From: Heterodera schachtii | Taxonomy: Eukaryota > Nematoda > Chromadorea > Rhabditida > Heteroderidae | Direction of reading: 5' to 3' | Assembly (NCBI GenBank): GCA_023374025.1 | Contig: SIJG01000094.1 | Location: forward strand, 310,888-374,887 | Length of the DNA stretch: 64,000 nucleotides | Shown here: positions 10,396-22,500 of the stretch, one piece after another | How the letters are laid out: each line of letters starts with the position of its first letter | How positions within the stretch are numbered: position 1 is the stretch's first letter | The notes under the pieces: generated by a model | Seen by the model: the letters and a program-made list of their open reading frames with translations, nothing else | What the model was told of the DNA's origin: nothing | The model's database searches: none | Translations under genes and position numbers: made by a program

Positions 10396-11757
10396 ACTGA
10401 TCTGGTCCGATCTCTACTACATACATTAATTTTTGCTAATTACTGGTTTTTACCGTTACGGTATTTGATTTGGAAACTGATTTTTTGCACAAATAGGCAT
10501 AAATGAAACTTTTTCCCTATTTTCTTTTTGTGCATAATTATTTGTCCTCCCTTTTCCCATTGCTCCGTTTTTTTCCATCCATTTTCTTTATCCGCGTTTA
10601 CTTATAATAAACAAGTTGAATGGAGTGTTTTGTTCCCATTGTCAACAACATCATCATCTTTGCTCATCACACATTGTCAGCAGATGGACCAAAATTTGTT
10701 AAACAAAATGTGGACCAAAAGTTAACAAAATATGCAAATTCAATAGATTTTCATCAATTAGTAAAATCAAAAGGGCAATATAATAATAAATCATAATAAT
10801 AATTAATTTGAAACTTTGATTAAATAAACTCATAATTTGCCTAAAAATCCAAAAACTTGTCTTTTTGTAAATCTGTTACCGAATCGGCCCAATGTTTTCA
10901 AAATTTTCTCCTGCGGTTCCTTTTGCCACCGCCGACCCAGCTCCCAACATAAGATTTATTTGTTCGTTAATTATTCATTTGAAAAAACAAAAAATAATAA
11001 AATTTGGGATTTATTTATTCTTATTTATTTAATAATCTCTTTTTCATCTCACTGATCATGATTTTATTATTTATTTGTGTAGTTCATTTATGATCATTTG
11101 TATAAAAAATGTAAAAAAGAATTTTCCAATGGCAAAATGTCCCCCCCCCCCCCTCTCATTTTGCGGAATTTTTCTTTGTTCCCATGCGATTTTATCTGCA
11201 ACAGAATTGTTGATGATGATGAGCTGAGAAAACAGAGGCATTTATCAACCCAATAAAATATGTTTTTCCCATAATCACTTATCTCCTCAACAATTAAATG
11301 CAATTCAATTGCTGAACCGCAGTATGATAAATTGCAAATTTTCGGTATTTATTACTTTTGCTGCCGCCCCACCAAAAATTTTTTACAATTTCTTGGAATT
11401 TCATGAAAAATTGAAAATTCCAAAAATTAAACGGCGGCGCATATTCAATAAAATATATGACTGTACTAACGTTTGAAATGCCATTCATAATCAACTAATT
11501 GACCAATGAACAGCAGTGCCCTGAACAGTATAAAACAGTGTGCAAATGCCATTGGTTGGCATTATTTTGATAAAAATGGCTCACAAATAATTTTGAGCCG
11601 CTTTATGAGAAGCCTCCCATTTAATTTCTGAATTTTCAATTTTTCAAGTAACGTATGTAACTCTCATTTTAAATATCCCTCTGTTGAGCTGTAAAGAAAT
11701 CATAGCCCTAATTTAAAGTCGCCGGATTTTTTGACTTATACGGCGTTTTTCACCGTG

Positions 11758-11973
11758 GACGAATCCCGACAAATATGGTACCAATCGGTAGCTCTCGACA
11801 AGACAAACCAATTAAGGGTGGGGGAAGTTGATCAGACGCCATTTAAAAGTGTGCCATTTGAGTTCCTTTCATAAGAGGTCAGCTCAGTACCAAATAATTT
11901 TACCTCTTTTCTTACCCCACCACTAGGTCGATTTGAGCTATTTCAATTGGTACCATATTTGTCGGGATTCGTC
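11758..11973. mobile_element. inverted-repeat element, perfect 28-bp core arms
   Basis: GACGAATCCCGACAAATATG continuing into GTACCAAT at 11758-11785 is exactly inverted at 11946-11973. The arms extend outward imperfectly to about 11710 and 12020 (GGATTTTTTGACTTA... against its diverged complement). The interior is about 160 bp with no coding potential. I could not fix a target duplication, so the true ends are open. It is probably another miniature element. Confidence 0.6.
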
Positions 11974-12470
11974 TAAGGAAAAAACACAGTATTAAATCAA
12001 AAAAGAAATCGAATCGCCTAAACTCCGAGAAACCAAGCATTCTTCTTTCTTTTTCACATTTACTTACCATTTCGTTCCCACATCAAATGGCATTTAATTG
12101 ACTGTGGTCATTCATTATCATTAACTATTACTTAATTAGTTCTGCGTTTAGCCCAGCAAATTTCAACAAATTTCCAACTCTTTTTTTTTTGTTCAACAAC
12201 ATAATGGCCGAATTGTTATACGTGCGAACAAAAATCAACAACTGTCCGGCAATTGCATTTGTCCGATCTGGTGGGTCGTTGAATTTTTTTTTTTGAAAAC
12301 AATTAACGGACAATAGCCTAATTTTTTTTAGCTATTTCGTTTTAATTTTTAATATTTAATTTTACCTTAAAAAGGGCTCGAAAAAATATCGTGGACCCTC
12401 TTGTTTTTTGCAAAAAAAAAAAAAATTTTTTTGTTTTGTCTTAGCTCACCAAAACTTGTTTCACCTCATC

Positions 12471-14628
12471 ATGAATGACCCTAAAAAACAAAAACGCACA
12501 AAAAAAAGTTATTTAAATCGGTTTTACATCCATCGTGTTTGCAACAATTTGTAATATTTGTGTTAAATTCGTTGCTCAATTTCAGGTTGTACCACTTCAT
12601 TTCTGTCCGAGTCGTTCGCGCGCAAAGCCAAACTGTTGGGCAAAGTCGACTGCACCAACCGTGACAAATTGTTCGTCGCTTTCAATGCCAAAGCGTTGGC
12701 CGAGGGCAAAAATGTGGAAGGATGGTCCGTGTGGTGTTTCAAATGGCAAAAAAAAAATGTGAAAGATGGCGTTTTTCGAAGCCCATCCAAATTGGCAAAA
12801 TTAAATTTTGGAGTGCCTTTGTGATTTTCAAATATTTTTATCCCCAAATTTTCCAGGGTCGACGATCTGTCGGTGAAAATGGGCGACACGAGCATTTCGC
12901 AACGTGCTGCGGTGGTGTCTGATGATTTTTTTCTTGACGATGGCGCGCAAGTGCTCGGGTGGTGAGTGTTCAATTTTTGTAGGCCAATTTCAAAATTCCG
13001 AACCCGAATCGGATTCGAATTTTCAAAATTTACAGATTTTCGAGTGTTGGCATAATTTGAGACTTTTAATTTTTTTTTTTTCTCTTTCAAGGATCGACAA
13101 TGTTCGAGTGCACATTGAAGAAATCAATCTGAGCTTCTCCCATCGTTTTGCGGTGATGCCCGACAAATCTCTCTCCATGTAAGTTTGGCGTTTTGTCATT
13201 TTTCAACTGATTCAAAATTGGGTTTCACGGATTTGAAATCATTATTTAAGGTACTGCTTGAAGAAGTTCGACATGCTGTAAGTTGAACAGTTTTTGTATT
13301 CAATAAACTTACCAATTGGGGGTTAGAAGTTGACAAAAAAAAATTGCTGTATAGAAAACTATCAAAATTTTTCGCTTGAATTTTAAGAGTCAGACGCAGA
13401 CCAAGTGGTCACGTTTGAAAATTTGTCTGAATTTTGTTCAAATTCGAGTTCGGGATATTAATTAACCGAAATTTGTGATCAGAGACCATTGAATCGACCA
13501 GAAATGTTTTAGACGATAGAAAAAAAAATTTATCTAAAAATCGAGGAGCGTACGAACTCAATAATTAACAATTAATTAGCCTTCAGACAAGATGAAAATT
13601 CTTAAAAAAAATTACGCTAAATGGCCCAACCATCACTTTTTTCCCCATTTTTTAAAGCATCGCAACGGATCTGCTGGGTGGTGTTGGCTTTATCCTCAGC
13701 TTGCCCGATGGTTTGGGCATTCGCGTGGACATCTGCAAAGCGAAGTGGGCTTAAGCCGTCTGCAAATTTTGGAGCCTATGCTTTATTTTTAATTTTTCAT
13801 TTGCAGGGTCAGCAAAACTCCTCGAGAACCGTCCATTTCGTTTTCGCAAAAAAAGTGAGTTGAGAGTGGCATTTTGTTTAAAAATCTCATTGTTTTTTTC
13901 TGCGCATTTTTTCGTTTGAAGGCTCGATGCTTTTGTGGGTGATGCTGTTGCTGGTAGAGACTCGGGGGATAAGCCCCAAATGGTGTAAGTTTGAAATAAT
14001 TCCGGATAAAATTGACGAAGCCAATCCATTCGAATGATCTTTGGTCATCTTCAAAAACCCAAAAATAATTCATTGAACTAGAAATTTGGCAAAAAAAAAC
14101 TCATTCTTTTGCCACGGCAGGGTTCTTATTTTAGAAACAACAGATCAGAAACAAAATTTTAATCAAAATCAAAAGTTATTAACGAAGTATCAAAAAAAAA
14201 TAATTAATTTTACTTAAAAAAAATTAGTGATTTAAAAATTTTTTTCGACCGGAAGAAGGGCTGGGGAACGCAAAATTTCGATTTTCCTTCCCTGAAAAAA
14301 TGGATAACATACAGTTTCCATGTGCGAAAAAGTTGTTTTGCTTTTGAATTTAAAATTTTTCGTTTGACTTTTATTTGGTTAGAATTAATAAATTGTTTTC
14401 CCCATTTTTTCATAAAGCCTTGGCATTGATGCGATGCGCAAGGGAGAATTTAAGCTGAATTATGCCGATGGCGTGACCGTCAATGAGGGAGGAAAGTGAG
14501 TCAAATTTGGCATTTTGATGACTGAGTTTTTAAATATTTTTTTCATTTGAAGGATCGAGGGCAAAGTCAAATGGGCGAAATTTTTGACGGAGGAGGAGAT
14601 TCAACGAGAGATGGCCGACACAATGTAG
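12471..14628 (+). CDS. ten-exon gene of unknown function
   Basis: I do not recognise the family. Exons: 12471-12534, 12586-12730, 12857-12961, 13092-13178, 13251-13277, 13658-13744, 13807-13854, 13922-13984, 14418-14495 and 14553-14628 (TAG). The product is about 259 residues. Blocks include KVDCTNRDKLFVAFNAKALA, KMGDTSISQRAAVV, VRVHIEEINLSFSHRF, GGVGFILSLPDGLGIRVDIC and KVKWAKFLTEEEIQREMADTM. There is no signal peptide or membrane segment; alternating short strands suggest a beta-rich protein. An acceptor (GTTTTGTCTTAG, ending 12444) lies 26 bases before the proposed ATG. All introns after the first are phase 2, so each internal exon is a multiple of three. A decayed paralogue lies at 26.2-27.5 kb, and the last two exons are inside the 2.47-kb duplicated block. 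Exon order is well supported by that paralogue; the first exon is the weakest part. Confidence 0.6.
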
Positions 14629-16892
14629 AAAGGACGAATGATCGGAGAATTTAATCGGAAGAAATTATTTTGTCGTTTCGATTTACAAAATTTTCGAAAA
14701 TATGTTTTGTTATTTGGAAAAATGTAAAACATACATATATTCCTATTATCCTTAAATACATAAAAGATAAATGAATTTTGAACAAAATTCGGCAAGCACA
14801 TATAAAAGGATTTAATTTTTTTTAATATGTGTGTAAATGCTGTATCTCTTAAGTTAATTGAAAAAATCATTTAAGCTTATTTGGTACTGATCAAAAAAAG
14901 GATCGATTTCACAAATTTATCAGATCATTCATTCCTTCATGGTAAATCTGAAAATCAAAATCTTAAATGGTAAATCGTGGAAATTTTAGAAAAAAATTTT
15001 CTAGGAGGCTGTAAAAAATTTTCGTGGAAGAAAAAGAGAGCAAGTTTTTGCGACATGACATTCGTGTTTAACCAAACGCAGCTCAAAAATAAAAAAGAAA
15101 ATCTCATTCAAATTTCCAAAAAATTTTGTTTAAATTTTTCATAAAAATCAGAAAATTAACAATTTTTTCACCTCCGAAAATCCACAAAATTGGATTTTTT
15201 ATGAAAATCTGCTAAAATAATTTTCCTCCTGGTGGCGCCTATCGGCACCGCAGGACCCTAAAAATCCTTTATTTTCTTATAGATTTGCTCAAAATCATAA
15301 ACAAAATATAAACATCAGAAAATTTTTATCCATCGAATTTAAACAAATTTTTATGCTCTATTTATTTCGCTGATAAAAATGCTACAAAAACTCCCAATTT
15401 CAAAAATTTTTCCCGGCGGCGCCTTTCGGCACCGCCGGCCCCCAAAAACTTATTATTTTTTTCTTAAAAAAATGGCTTAAAACCTTAAAAATTGGTTATT
15501 TTTGGTGAAAATCTGTTAACAAATAGTGTAACTGCCCAAACACAATTTTACAATTTTCTGAAATTTTTTCCTAAAAAATCACAAATTTGGACAATTTTGG
15601 GCAAAATCTGTTAACTAATTGGCTTCAAATTTTCAAAAAAAATTTCCTCCGGCGGCGCCTATCGGCACCGCCTTCCCCCCCCCCCTATCTCCAAAAGTTT
15701 TTTAAAGAAAAGCGCGCCTCAAAAAAAGCGTTTTTTAAAAGCAAAAAAAGGCGTCTCCTGGCTAAAAATCGCAAAATTTGTCATTTTTTAGACAAAATCT
15801 GTTAGCAAATCGCATTTAAATATTACAAAAATTTCTCGCAGCGCCTATCGGCATCGCCGGCCTCAAATACTCTACTTTTTTTTCGAAAAAGCGCGCCGCA
15901 AAAAAAAACATTTTTATTGATTTTTTAAATTTTGAGTAAAATTTTCCAAAATGATTTTTTGTCGGCAAATACTGATTTTAAAAATTTTCAGTTGACAGGC
16001 AATGTTTTTATGCTAATAAAATGTTGTTTTAAATCGATTTTCATGTATTTTATTACGTTTCTTTCGCGCTAATATTAGTTTAGAAAAAATCTTTTTTTGG
16101 GGGTCCAATTCTTAGTTTTAGTATCGTTTGTCCTTTTTTTGAAAAAAAAACTTGGGAACTCTGGTTTTGAACAAACCCAGTTTTTGAAAAGAATTACTAG
16201 ATTGAAAGCTCGGCGTAAATTTGAAGAGAAACAAAAAGGATTTCTGCAATGATCCTTATTTTGGCTATGACCGCAAATGTCGGGACACAAAATCTGTTAA
16301 CAAATCGCATTAAAAGTTACAAAGTTTTTCCCCGCGACGCTTATCGGCACCACCAGCCCCACCGCAAAAAAATCAACTTCGATTTTTCATGCTTAGAATC
16401 CAAATTTCCGACATTTTTGGAGTCGGAATTCCGATTTCCGAAATTTTTGATGAAAAGTCGGAAAGTTTTGGAAATTTTTTTTTCTCGGCGGCGCATATCG
16501 GCACCGCCGGACACTAAAAATTCTTAATTTTCTTGCAAAATTTCTCAAAATAGCAAATTTTTGTCATTTTTTGGACAAAATCTGTTAACAAATCGCATTA
16601 AAATTACAAAAATTTCCCGGCGGCGCCTATCGGCACCGCCGGACCCTCCTCCATGTTCCCAAAAAGCTTTTGAAAAAAGCGCGCCGTAAAAAACGTGTAA
16701 ATAGTAACTCCTTTTCCCAAAAATGTTCTAAAATAATGCAAAAGGACATAAAAAAAGATTTTGCTAAAATCATTGAATAATTTTTAAGCAAAATATTCAA
16801 ATAACCAAAAACATTTTTGAGATCATCTTTTACTTGTTAAGAATTAAAAATTTAGCCTATTAAAATATTTAAAAAATTTTTTAATTATATTT
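14418..16892. repeat. segmental duplication, copy A
   Basis: About 2.47 kb that recurs in direct orientation at 27294-29770 (offset 12876) with only scattered single-base differences noticed by eye. It starts at or just before the acceptor of exon 9 of the ten-exon gene, includes the last two exons and the 3' flank, then the palindrome cluster, and stops in AT-rich DNA near 16892. The sequence beyond differs completely between the copies. Confidence 0.9.
15229..16642 (+). repeat. cluster of seven palindromic modules
   Basis: Seven copies of a hairpin-forming sequence, canonical arms CGGCGGCGCC and GGCACCGCCG around TATC, lie at about 15229-15254, 15414-15438, 15650-15672, 15836-15860, 16331-16357, 16486-16510 and 16618-16642. 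Most follow a conserved lead-in (AAAATCTGTTAACAAATCGC, ATTAAAATTACAAAAATTTC). Many are followed by AAAAAGCGCGCCGCAAAAAA, so the repeating module is about 130-250 bp. Copies occur elsewhere singly, at 4043, 6269, 18543 and 45979. No protein is encoded. It could be an array of decayed hAT-type miniature elements, since the same palindrome lies inside two such elements with target duplications. Confidence 0.75.
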
Positions 16893-16990
16893 TTTGAAAA
16901 ATTTGAAATATTTCCGATTTCCGGCGTTTTTGGGGTCGGAATTCCGATTTCCGAAAAATTTTTGGACCTCGGAATTCCGATTTCCGAAAA

Positions 16991-17245
16991 GGGAGGCTTC
17001 TAACTCAGGGGTGGCTGCTTCTCTTCTAACTCAGGGGTGGCTTCTATTTTTCGACGCCCTCGAAGGGAGGCTTCTAACTCAGGGGTGGCTTCTATTTTTT
17101 GACCCCCTCGAAGGGAGGCTTCTAACTCAGGGGTGGCTTCTATTTTTGACCCCCTCGAAGGGAGGCTTCTAACTCAGGGGTGGCTTCTATTTTTCGACCC
17201 CCTCGAAGGGAGGCTTCTAACTCAGGGGTGGCTTCTATTTTTCAT
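16991..17245 (+). repeat. minisatellite, unit 47-49 bp, about five copies
   Basis: Units begin GGGAGGCTTCTAACTCAGGG, continue GTGGCTTCTATTTTTCGACC and end CCCTCGAA. Starts are near 16991, 17064, 17113, 17160 and 17208. The first unit is irregular. The array begins about 100 bp beyond the right end of segmental copy A. Confidence 0.9.
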
Positions 17246-18056
17246 GTTTTTGAATAATTAATGATTTTTTCAAAAATTTACTGACTCAAATTCTCAGGCA
17301 TAATCACTTTCTATCAAATATGTATATAATGTGTGATGTTTAGGCTATCAGGGCTTGAAAAACTTAATTTTGAACCCGATTTTTGACATAGGCGCAAATG
17401 TCGGGCCGCAAATGTAGGGCCACGCTTATATTTAGGGCGGGGGGGGGGAGGGCTTAAATTTTGGGGATAGATTTTTGAGAAAATCTTTTCATTCTTATGG
17501 GTGTATTTTCTGAAATTTTTTGGGCTTTTTCTTAGGAGTGTATTTTTCGTTTTTATTGCATTTCAAAGCTAGAATTTTTTAAAAATAAACAGATTTCGAG
17601 TATATTGTAATAATCATCTATGTATCCCATTGTATATCTTATGTAGCTCAATTGTGGTATTTATGCCTCCGAAATAATTTTTGGCGCGTAGCTTTAGCAA
17701 TTATGCGCGCCCGCTTTTGATTTTTTAAAAATTCAGACTTGGCCGCATTTGCCTAAAAAACGAAGCCTTCTTTATTAATTAATTAATGAATTTTCGTTTG
17801 ATTGTTTTTTACGTAACTTTTTATCTTTCGTTAGCCCATAAACTGATTTTGAAGCACGCTTCAGAAGTATTTCCGGCTTTAACGGAGACAAAAATTGCAG
17901 TGCTTTACGCCGGTCAATTTTTTTTTTTGCAAAAGATATTTACTATTTATTTTTTTAATTAGCAAAAATAGCATGTCTGGCCTTGTCCGCCTATATTTGC
18001 AAGTTCCAATTTCAAAAGTACGCAATTTTTTCTTGGCATATGCCCAGACTCGGAAC
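17246..18056. other. intergenic, dispersed repeat fragments
   Basis: No gene seen. The stretch 17463-17566 (TTAGGAGTGTATTTTTCGTT and flanks) is a second copy of 5632-5735. The GACATAGGCGCAAATGTCG block near 17389 also occurs near 4381. Confidence 0.5.
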
Positions 18057-19143
18057 CAAGGCTGCACGCAATTACGGATTGCGGATTACGGAAATTACGG
18101 GGTTTTTGGAGTCACGGACTACGGGTTACGGATTTTTGGGATTTTTCCGTAATTTTGATCCGTAATTTGACTTTTGGATTATTTTTTCGAGACGATTTCT
18201 TGTAAGATTATTTTTATAAAAAACAAAAAATTTTTTTATTTAAAGGGCTGGCTACCTGTATTTCGATTTATTTAAGAATTAAAATTTAATATTTTTTATT
18301 TGTTGCTGTTAATGCTATTTGGGTAGTTCGCCTAGAAAATAGAGGCATCACTTTTTTGTTACATTTATTTTTCACGCATTTTATGAAAATTCATAAAACC
18401 TTAGCCAGGTGAGGAGAGGAATTCCCCCCTTCCCCCGCCCGAAATGAAAAAGTAAAAATTTTTACAGGAAAAATTGGGACTTTTAAAATTTTTTGTCGAT
18501 TTTTCTTAATAAAATCATTAAAATTTCAAAAAAAAAATTACCCGGCGGCACCTATCGGCACCGCCGGACCATGATTTACTCGATTTTACCTGATTTTTTT
18601 TTAATTTTGACTCCAAAATGGCAAAAATTAGTCTTTTTTGGCTAAAAATGGTTACAATTCCTGTTTTTGCTCTCCGGCGCTGAACTTTTTTAAATAACAC
18701 TAAATAAATGTTGACCAAAAAAAAAATTCTTCGGCTTCCCCCCCCCCCCGAAATTTTTTTCTTGCTATTAAAATGTTGAAATAATTATATACATACATAA
18801 ATCCAATTATAATGATCTGACTTTCAAAAAATTTTCAAAAATCAACCCATAAATTCAAAAAGAATGATTTTTTCAGACACACAATTATAAATTATTTGTA
18901 AAATTTAAAAAAATGAAGAAACTCCATCAAGAAAACCAGTTTTTTGATTTTTATTAATCACTATTTAAAAATTTTTTTCTAAGATTCTGACAAAAATTGA
19001 TTTTTGAAAATTACGGATTGCGGATTACGGGAAATTTCGGGGTTTTTGGACCCCCGTAATTACGGATTTTCGTGACGGAGAAAATCGCATTAATTACGGA
19101 TTACGGGTTTTCGTAATTGCAAACCCAGTTGCGTGCAGTCCTG
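18057..19143. mobile_element. 1.09-kb hAT-like non-autonomous element
   Basis: The left end CAAGGCTGCACGCAA and right end TTGCGTGCAGTCCTG are inverted repeats (13 of 15 matching). They are bordered by the 8-bp direct repeat CTCGGAAC (18049-18056 and 19144-19151). Just inside both ends are clusters of ATTACGGATTGCGGATTACGG in opposite orientations. The interior contains one palindrome module (18543-18567) and C runs. No transposase frame is visible. Ends and duplication length fit the hAT superfamily. Confidence 0.85.
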
Positions 19144-19539
19144 CTCGGAACCCGTCGTTGGGCCCTAACGATTGGGCCCCCACGTTTGTACCCAGCATGT
19201 TTTTCCACTATAACTTTTTTTTCTTTGGCATCCAAATCCAACAATGTTAGTATCATTCAAAACTCTTTAGATGCTCTATTAGCCTTACAAAAAAACAAAA
19301 CGATTTTCTATCATATAGAAAAGTTTTTAAGAAAATTTTCAAAAATTTTGACTTTGTGGCAATTTTTTATTTACCTATGCCTTTTCTAATTGTTTTTTAT
19401 TTTTTGTATTTTCTAATTAATTTTTAATTTTAATTAAGCACTCCGTTGTTCGGACACCAAATGCCGTCAGTCCATTGAATTCTTTCTCCTCGAAAAATCG
19501 TCGTTCTGTACTTAGTCCGGCTTGAGACAACAACAAACT

Positions 19540-22500
19540 GACACGTGCAAAAATGGCACGGCAACTAAATGACGACGACTAAAAAGGGCGGCAGTTTAAA
19601 CTCACAGCATCAAATTGGCACGGCAACTAAATGACACAGCAATTAATTATAGCGGCAACTAAATGACACTGCGAGTAATTAGAGCGGTAATGAAATGACA
19701 CGGTAGCAAATTGACGACTGCAACTAAATGACACAGCAATTAATTATAGCGGCAACGAAATGGCACGGCAACAAATTGTCAAGGCAAATAAATGACACAG
19801 CAATTAATTATAGCGGCAACTAAATGGCACGGCAACAAATTGGCACAGCAACTTAATGATACAGCGATTAATTAACTCGGCAACTGAATGACACAGCAAT
19901 TAATTATAGCGGCAACTAAATGGCACGGCAACAATGGGTACGGCAACTAAATGACACTGCGAGTAATTAGAGTGGTAATGAAATGACACGGCAGCAAATT
20001 GGCGACTGCAACTAAATGACACAGCAATTAATTATAGCGGCAACGAAATGGCACGGCAACAAATTGTCAAGGCAAATAAATGACACAGCAATTAATTATA
20101 GCGGCAACTAAATGGCACGGCAACAAATTGGCACAGCAACTTAATGATACAGCGATTAATTAACTCGGCAACTGAATGACACAGCAATTAATTATAGCGG
20201 CAACTAAATGGCACGGCAACAATGGGTACGGCAACTAAATGACACTGCGAGTAATTAGAGTGGTAATGAAATGACACGGCAGCAAATTGGCGACTGCAAC
20301 TAAATGACACAGCAATTAATTATAGCGGCAACGAAATGGCACGGCAACAAATTGTCACGGCAACTAAATGACACAGCAATTAATTATAGCGGCAACCAAA
20401 TGGCACGGCAGACACAGCAATTAATTATAGCGGCAACTAAATGGCACGGCAACAAAATGTCACGGCAAATAAATGACATAGCAATTAATTATAGCGGCAA
20501 CTTAATGGCACGGCAACAAATTGGCACAGCAACTTAATGATACAGCGATTAATTAACTCGGCAACTGAATGACACAGCAATTAATTATAGCGGCAACTAA
20601 ATGGCACGGCAACAAATTGTCACGGCAACGAAATGACACAGCAATTAATTATAGCGGCAACTAAATGACACAGCAATTAATTATAGCGGCAACCAAATGG
20701 CACGGCAGACACAGCAATTAATTATAGCGGCAACTAAATGGCACGGCAACAAATTGTCACGGCAACGAAATGACACAGCAATTAATTATAGCGGCAACTA
20801 AATGACACGGCAACAAATGGGTACGGCAACTAAATGACATTGCGACTAATTAGAGTGGCAACTAAATGGCACGGCAACAAATGGGTACGGCAACTAAATG
20901 ACACTGCGACTAAATAGAGCGGCAGCTTAAACTCACGGCATCAAATTGCACGGAAACTAAATGACACAGCAATTAATTATAGCGGCAACGAAATGGCACA
21001 ACAACAAATTGTCACGGCAACTAAATGACACAGCAATTAATTATAGCGGCAACTAAATGGCACGGCAACAAATTGTCACGGCAACGAAATGACACAGCAA
21101 TTAATTATAGCGGCAACTAAATGACACGGCAACAAATCGGTACGGCAACTAAATGACATTGAGACTAATTTGAGTGGCAACTAAATGGCACGGCAACAAA
21201 TGGGTACGGCAACAAATGACACTGCGACTAAATAGAGCGGCAGCTTAAACTCACGGCATCAAATTGCACGGAAACTAAATGACACAGCAATTAATAGCGG
21301 CATGACACTGCGAGTAATTAGAGCGGTAATTAAATGACACGGTAGCAAATTGGCGACTGCAACTAAATGACACATCAATTAATTATAGCGGCAACTAAAT
21401 GGCACGGCAACAAATTGGCACAGCAACTTAATGATACAGCGATTAATTAACTCGGCAACTGAATGACACAGCAATTAATTATAGCGGCAACTAAATGGCA
21501 CGGCAACAAATGGGTACGGCAACTAAATGACACTGCGAGTAATTAGAGTGGTAATGAAATGACACGGCAGCAAATTGGCGACTGCAACTAAATGACACAG
21601 CAATTAATTATAGCGGCAACGAAATGGCACGGCAACAAATTGTCACGGCAACTAAATGACACGGCAACAAATGGGTACGGCATCTAAATGACACTGCGAG
21701 TAATTAGAGTGGTAATGAAATGACACGGCAGCAAATTGGCGATTGCAACTAAATGACACAGCAATTAATTATAGCGGCAACGAAATGGCACAACAACAAA
21801 TTGTCACGGCAACTAAATGACACAGCAATTAATTATAGCGGCAACTAAATGGCACGGCAACAAATTGTCACGGCAACGAAATGACACAGCAATTAATTAT
21901 AGCGGCAACTAAATAACACAGCAATTAATTATAGCGGCAACCAAATGGCACGGCAGACACAGCAATTAATTATAGCGGCAACTAAATGGCACGGCAACAA
22001 ATTGTCACGGCAACGAAATGACACAGCAATTAATTATAGCGGCAACTAAATGACACGGCAACAAATGGGTACGGCAACTAAATGACATTGCGACTAATTA
22101 GAGTGGCAACTAAATGGCACGGCAACAAATGGGTACGGCAACTAAATGACACTGCGACTAAATAGAGCGGCAGCTTAAACTCACGGCATCAAATTGCACG
22201 GAAACTAAATGACACAGCAATTAATTATAGCGGCAACGAAATGGCACAACAACAAATTGTCACGGCAACTAAATGACACAGCAATTAATTATAGCGGCAA
22301 CTAAATGGCACGGCAACAAATTGTCACGGCAACGAAATGACACAGCAATTAATTATAGCGGCAACTAAATGACACGGCAACAAATCGGTACGGCAACTAA
22401 ATGACATTGAGACTAATTTGAGTGGCAACTAAATGGCACGGCAACAAATGGGTACGGCAACAAATGACACTGCGACTAAATAGAGCGGCAGCTTAAACTC

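Larger units (their letters stand above)
9559..12470. other. intergenic region with scattered repeats
   Basis: I see no gene in these 2.9 kb. It holds AT-rich DNA, a G run (9853-9866), a GGGATCCCGAGAAA minisatellite (10245-10395), a diverged duplicate of the 4.8-7.0 kb flank (about 10470-11300, including the GGCAAAATGTCCCCC block near 11130) and an inverted-repeat element near 11.7-12.0 kb. Confidence 0.6.

Noticed and set aside
20304..20537. Repetitive open frames inside the minisatellite (also 23696-24076)
   Set aside because: The sequence simply repeats short words; the frames have no independent support.
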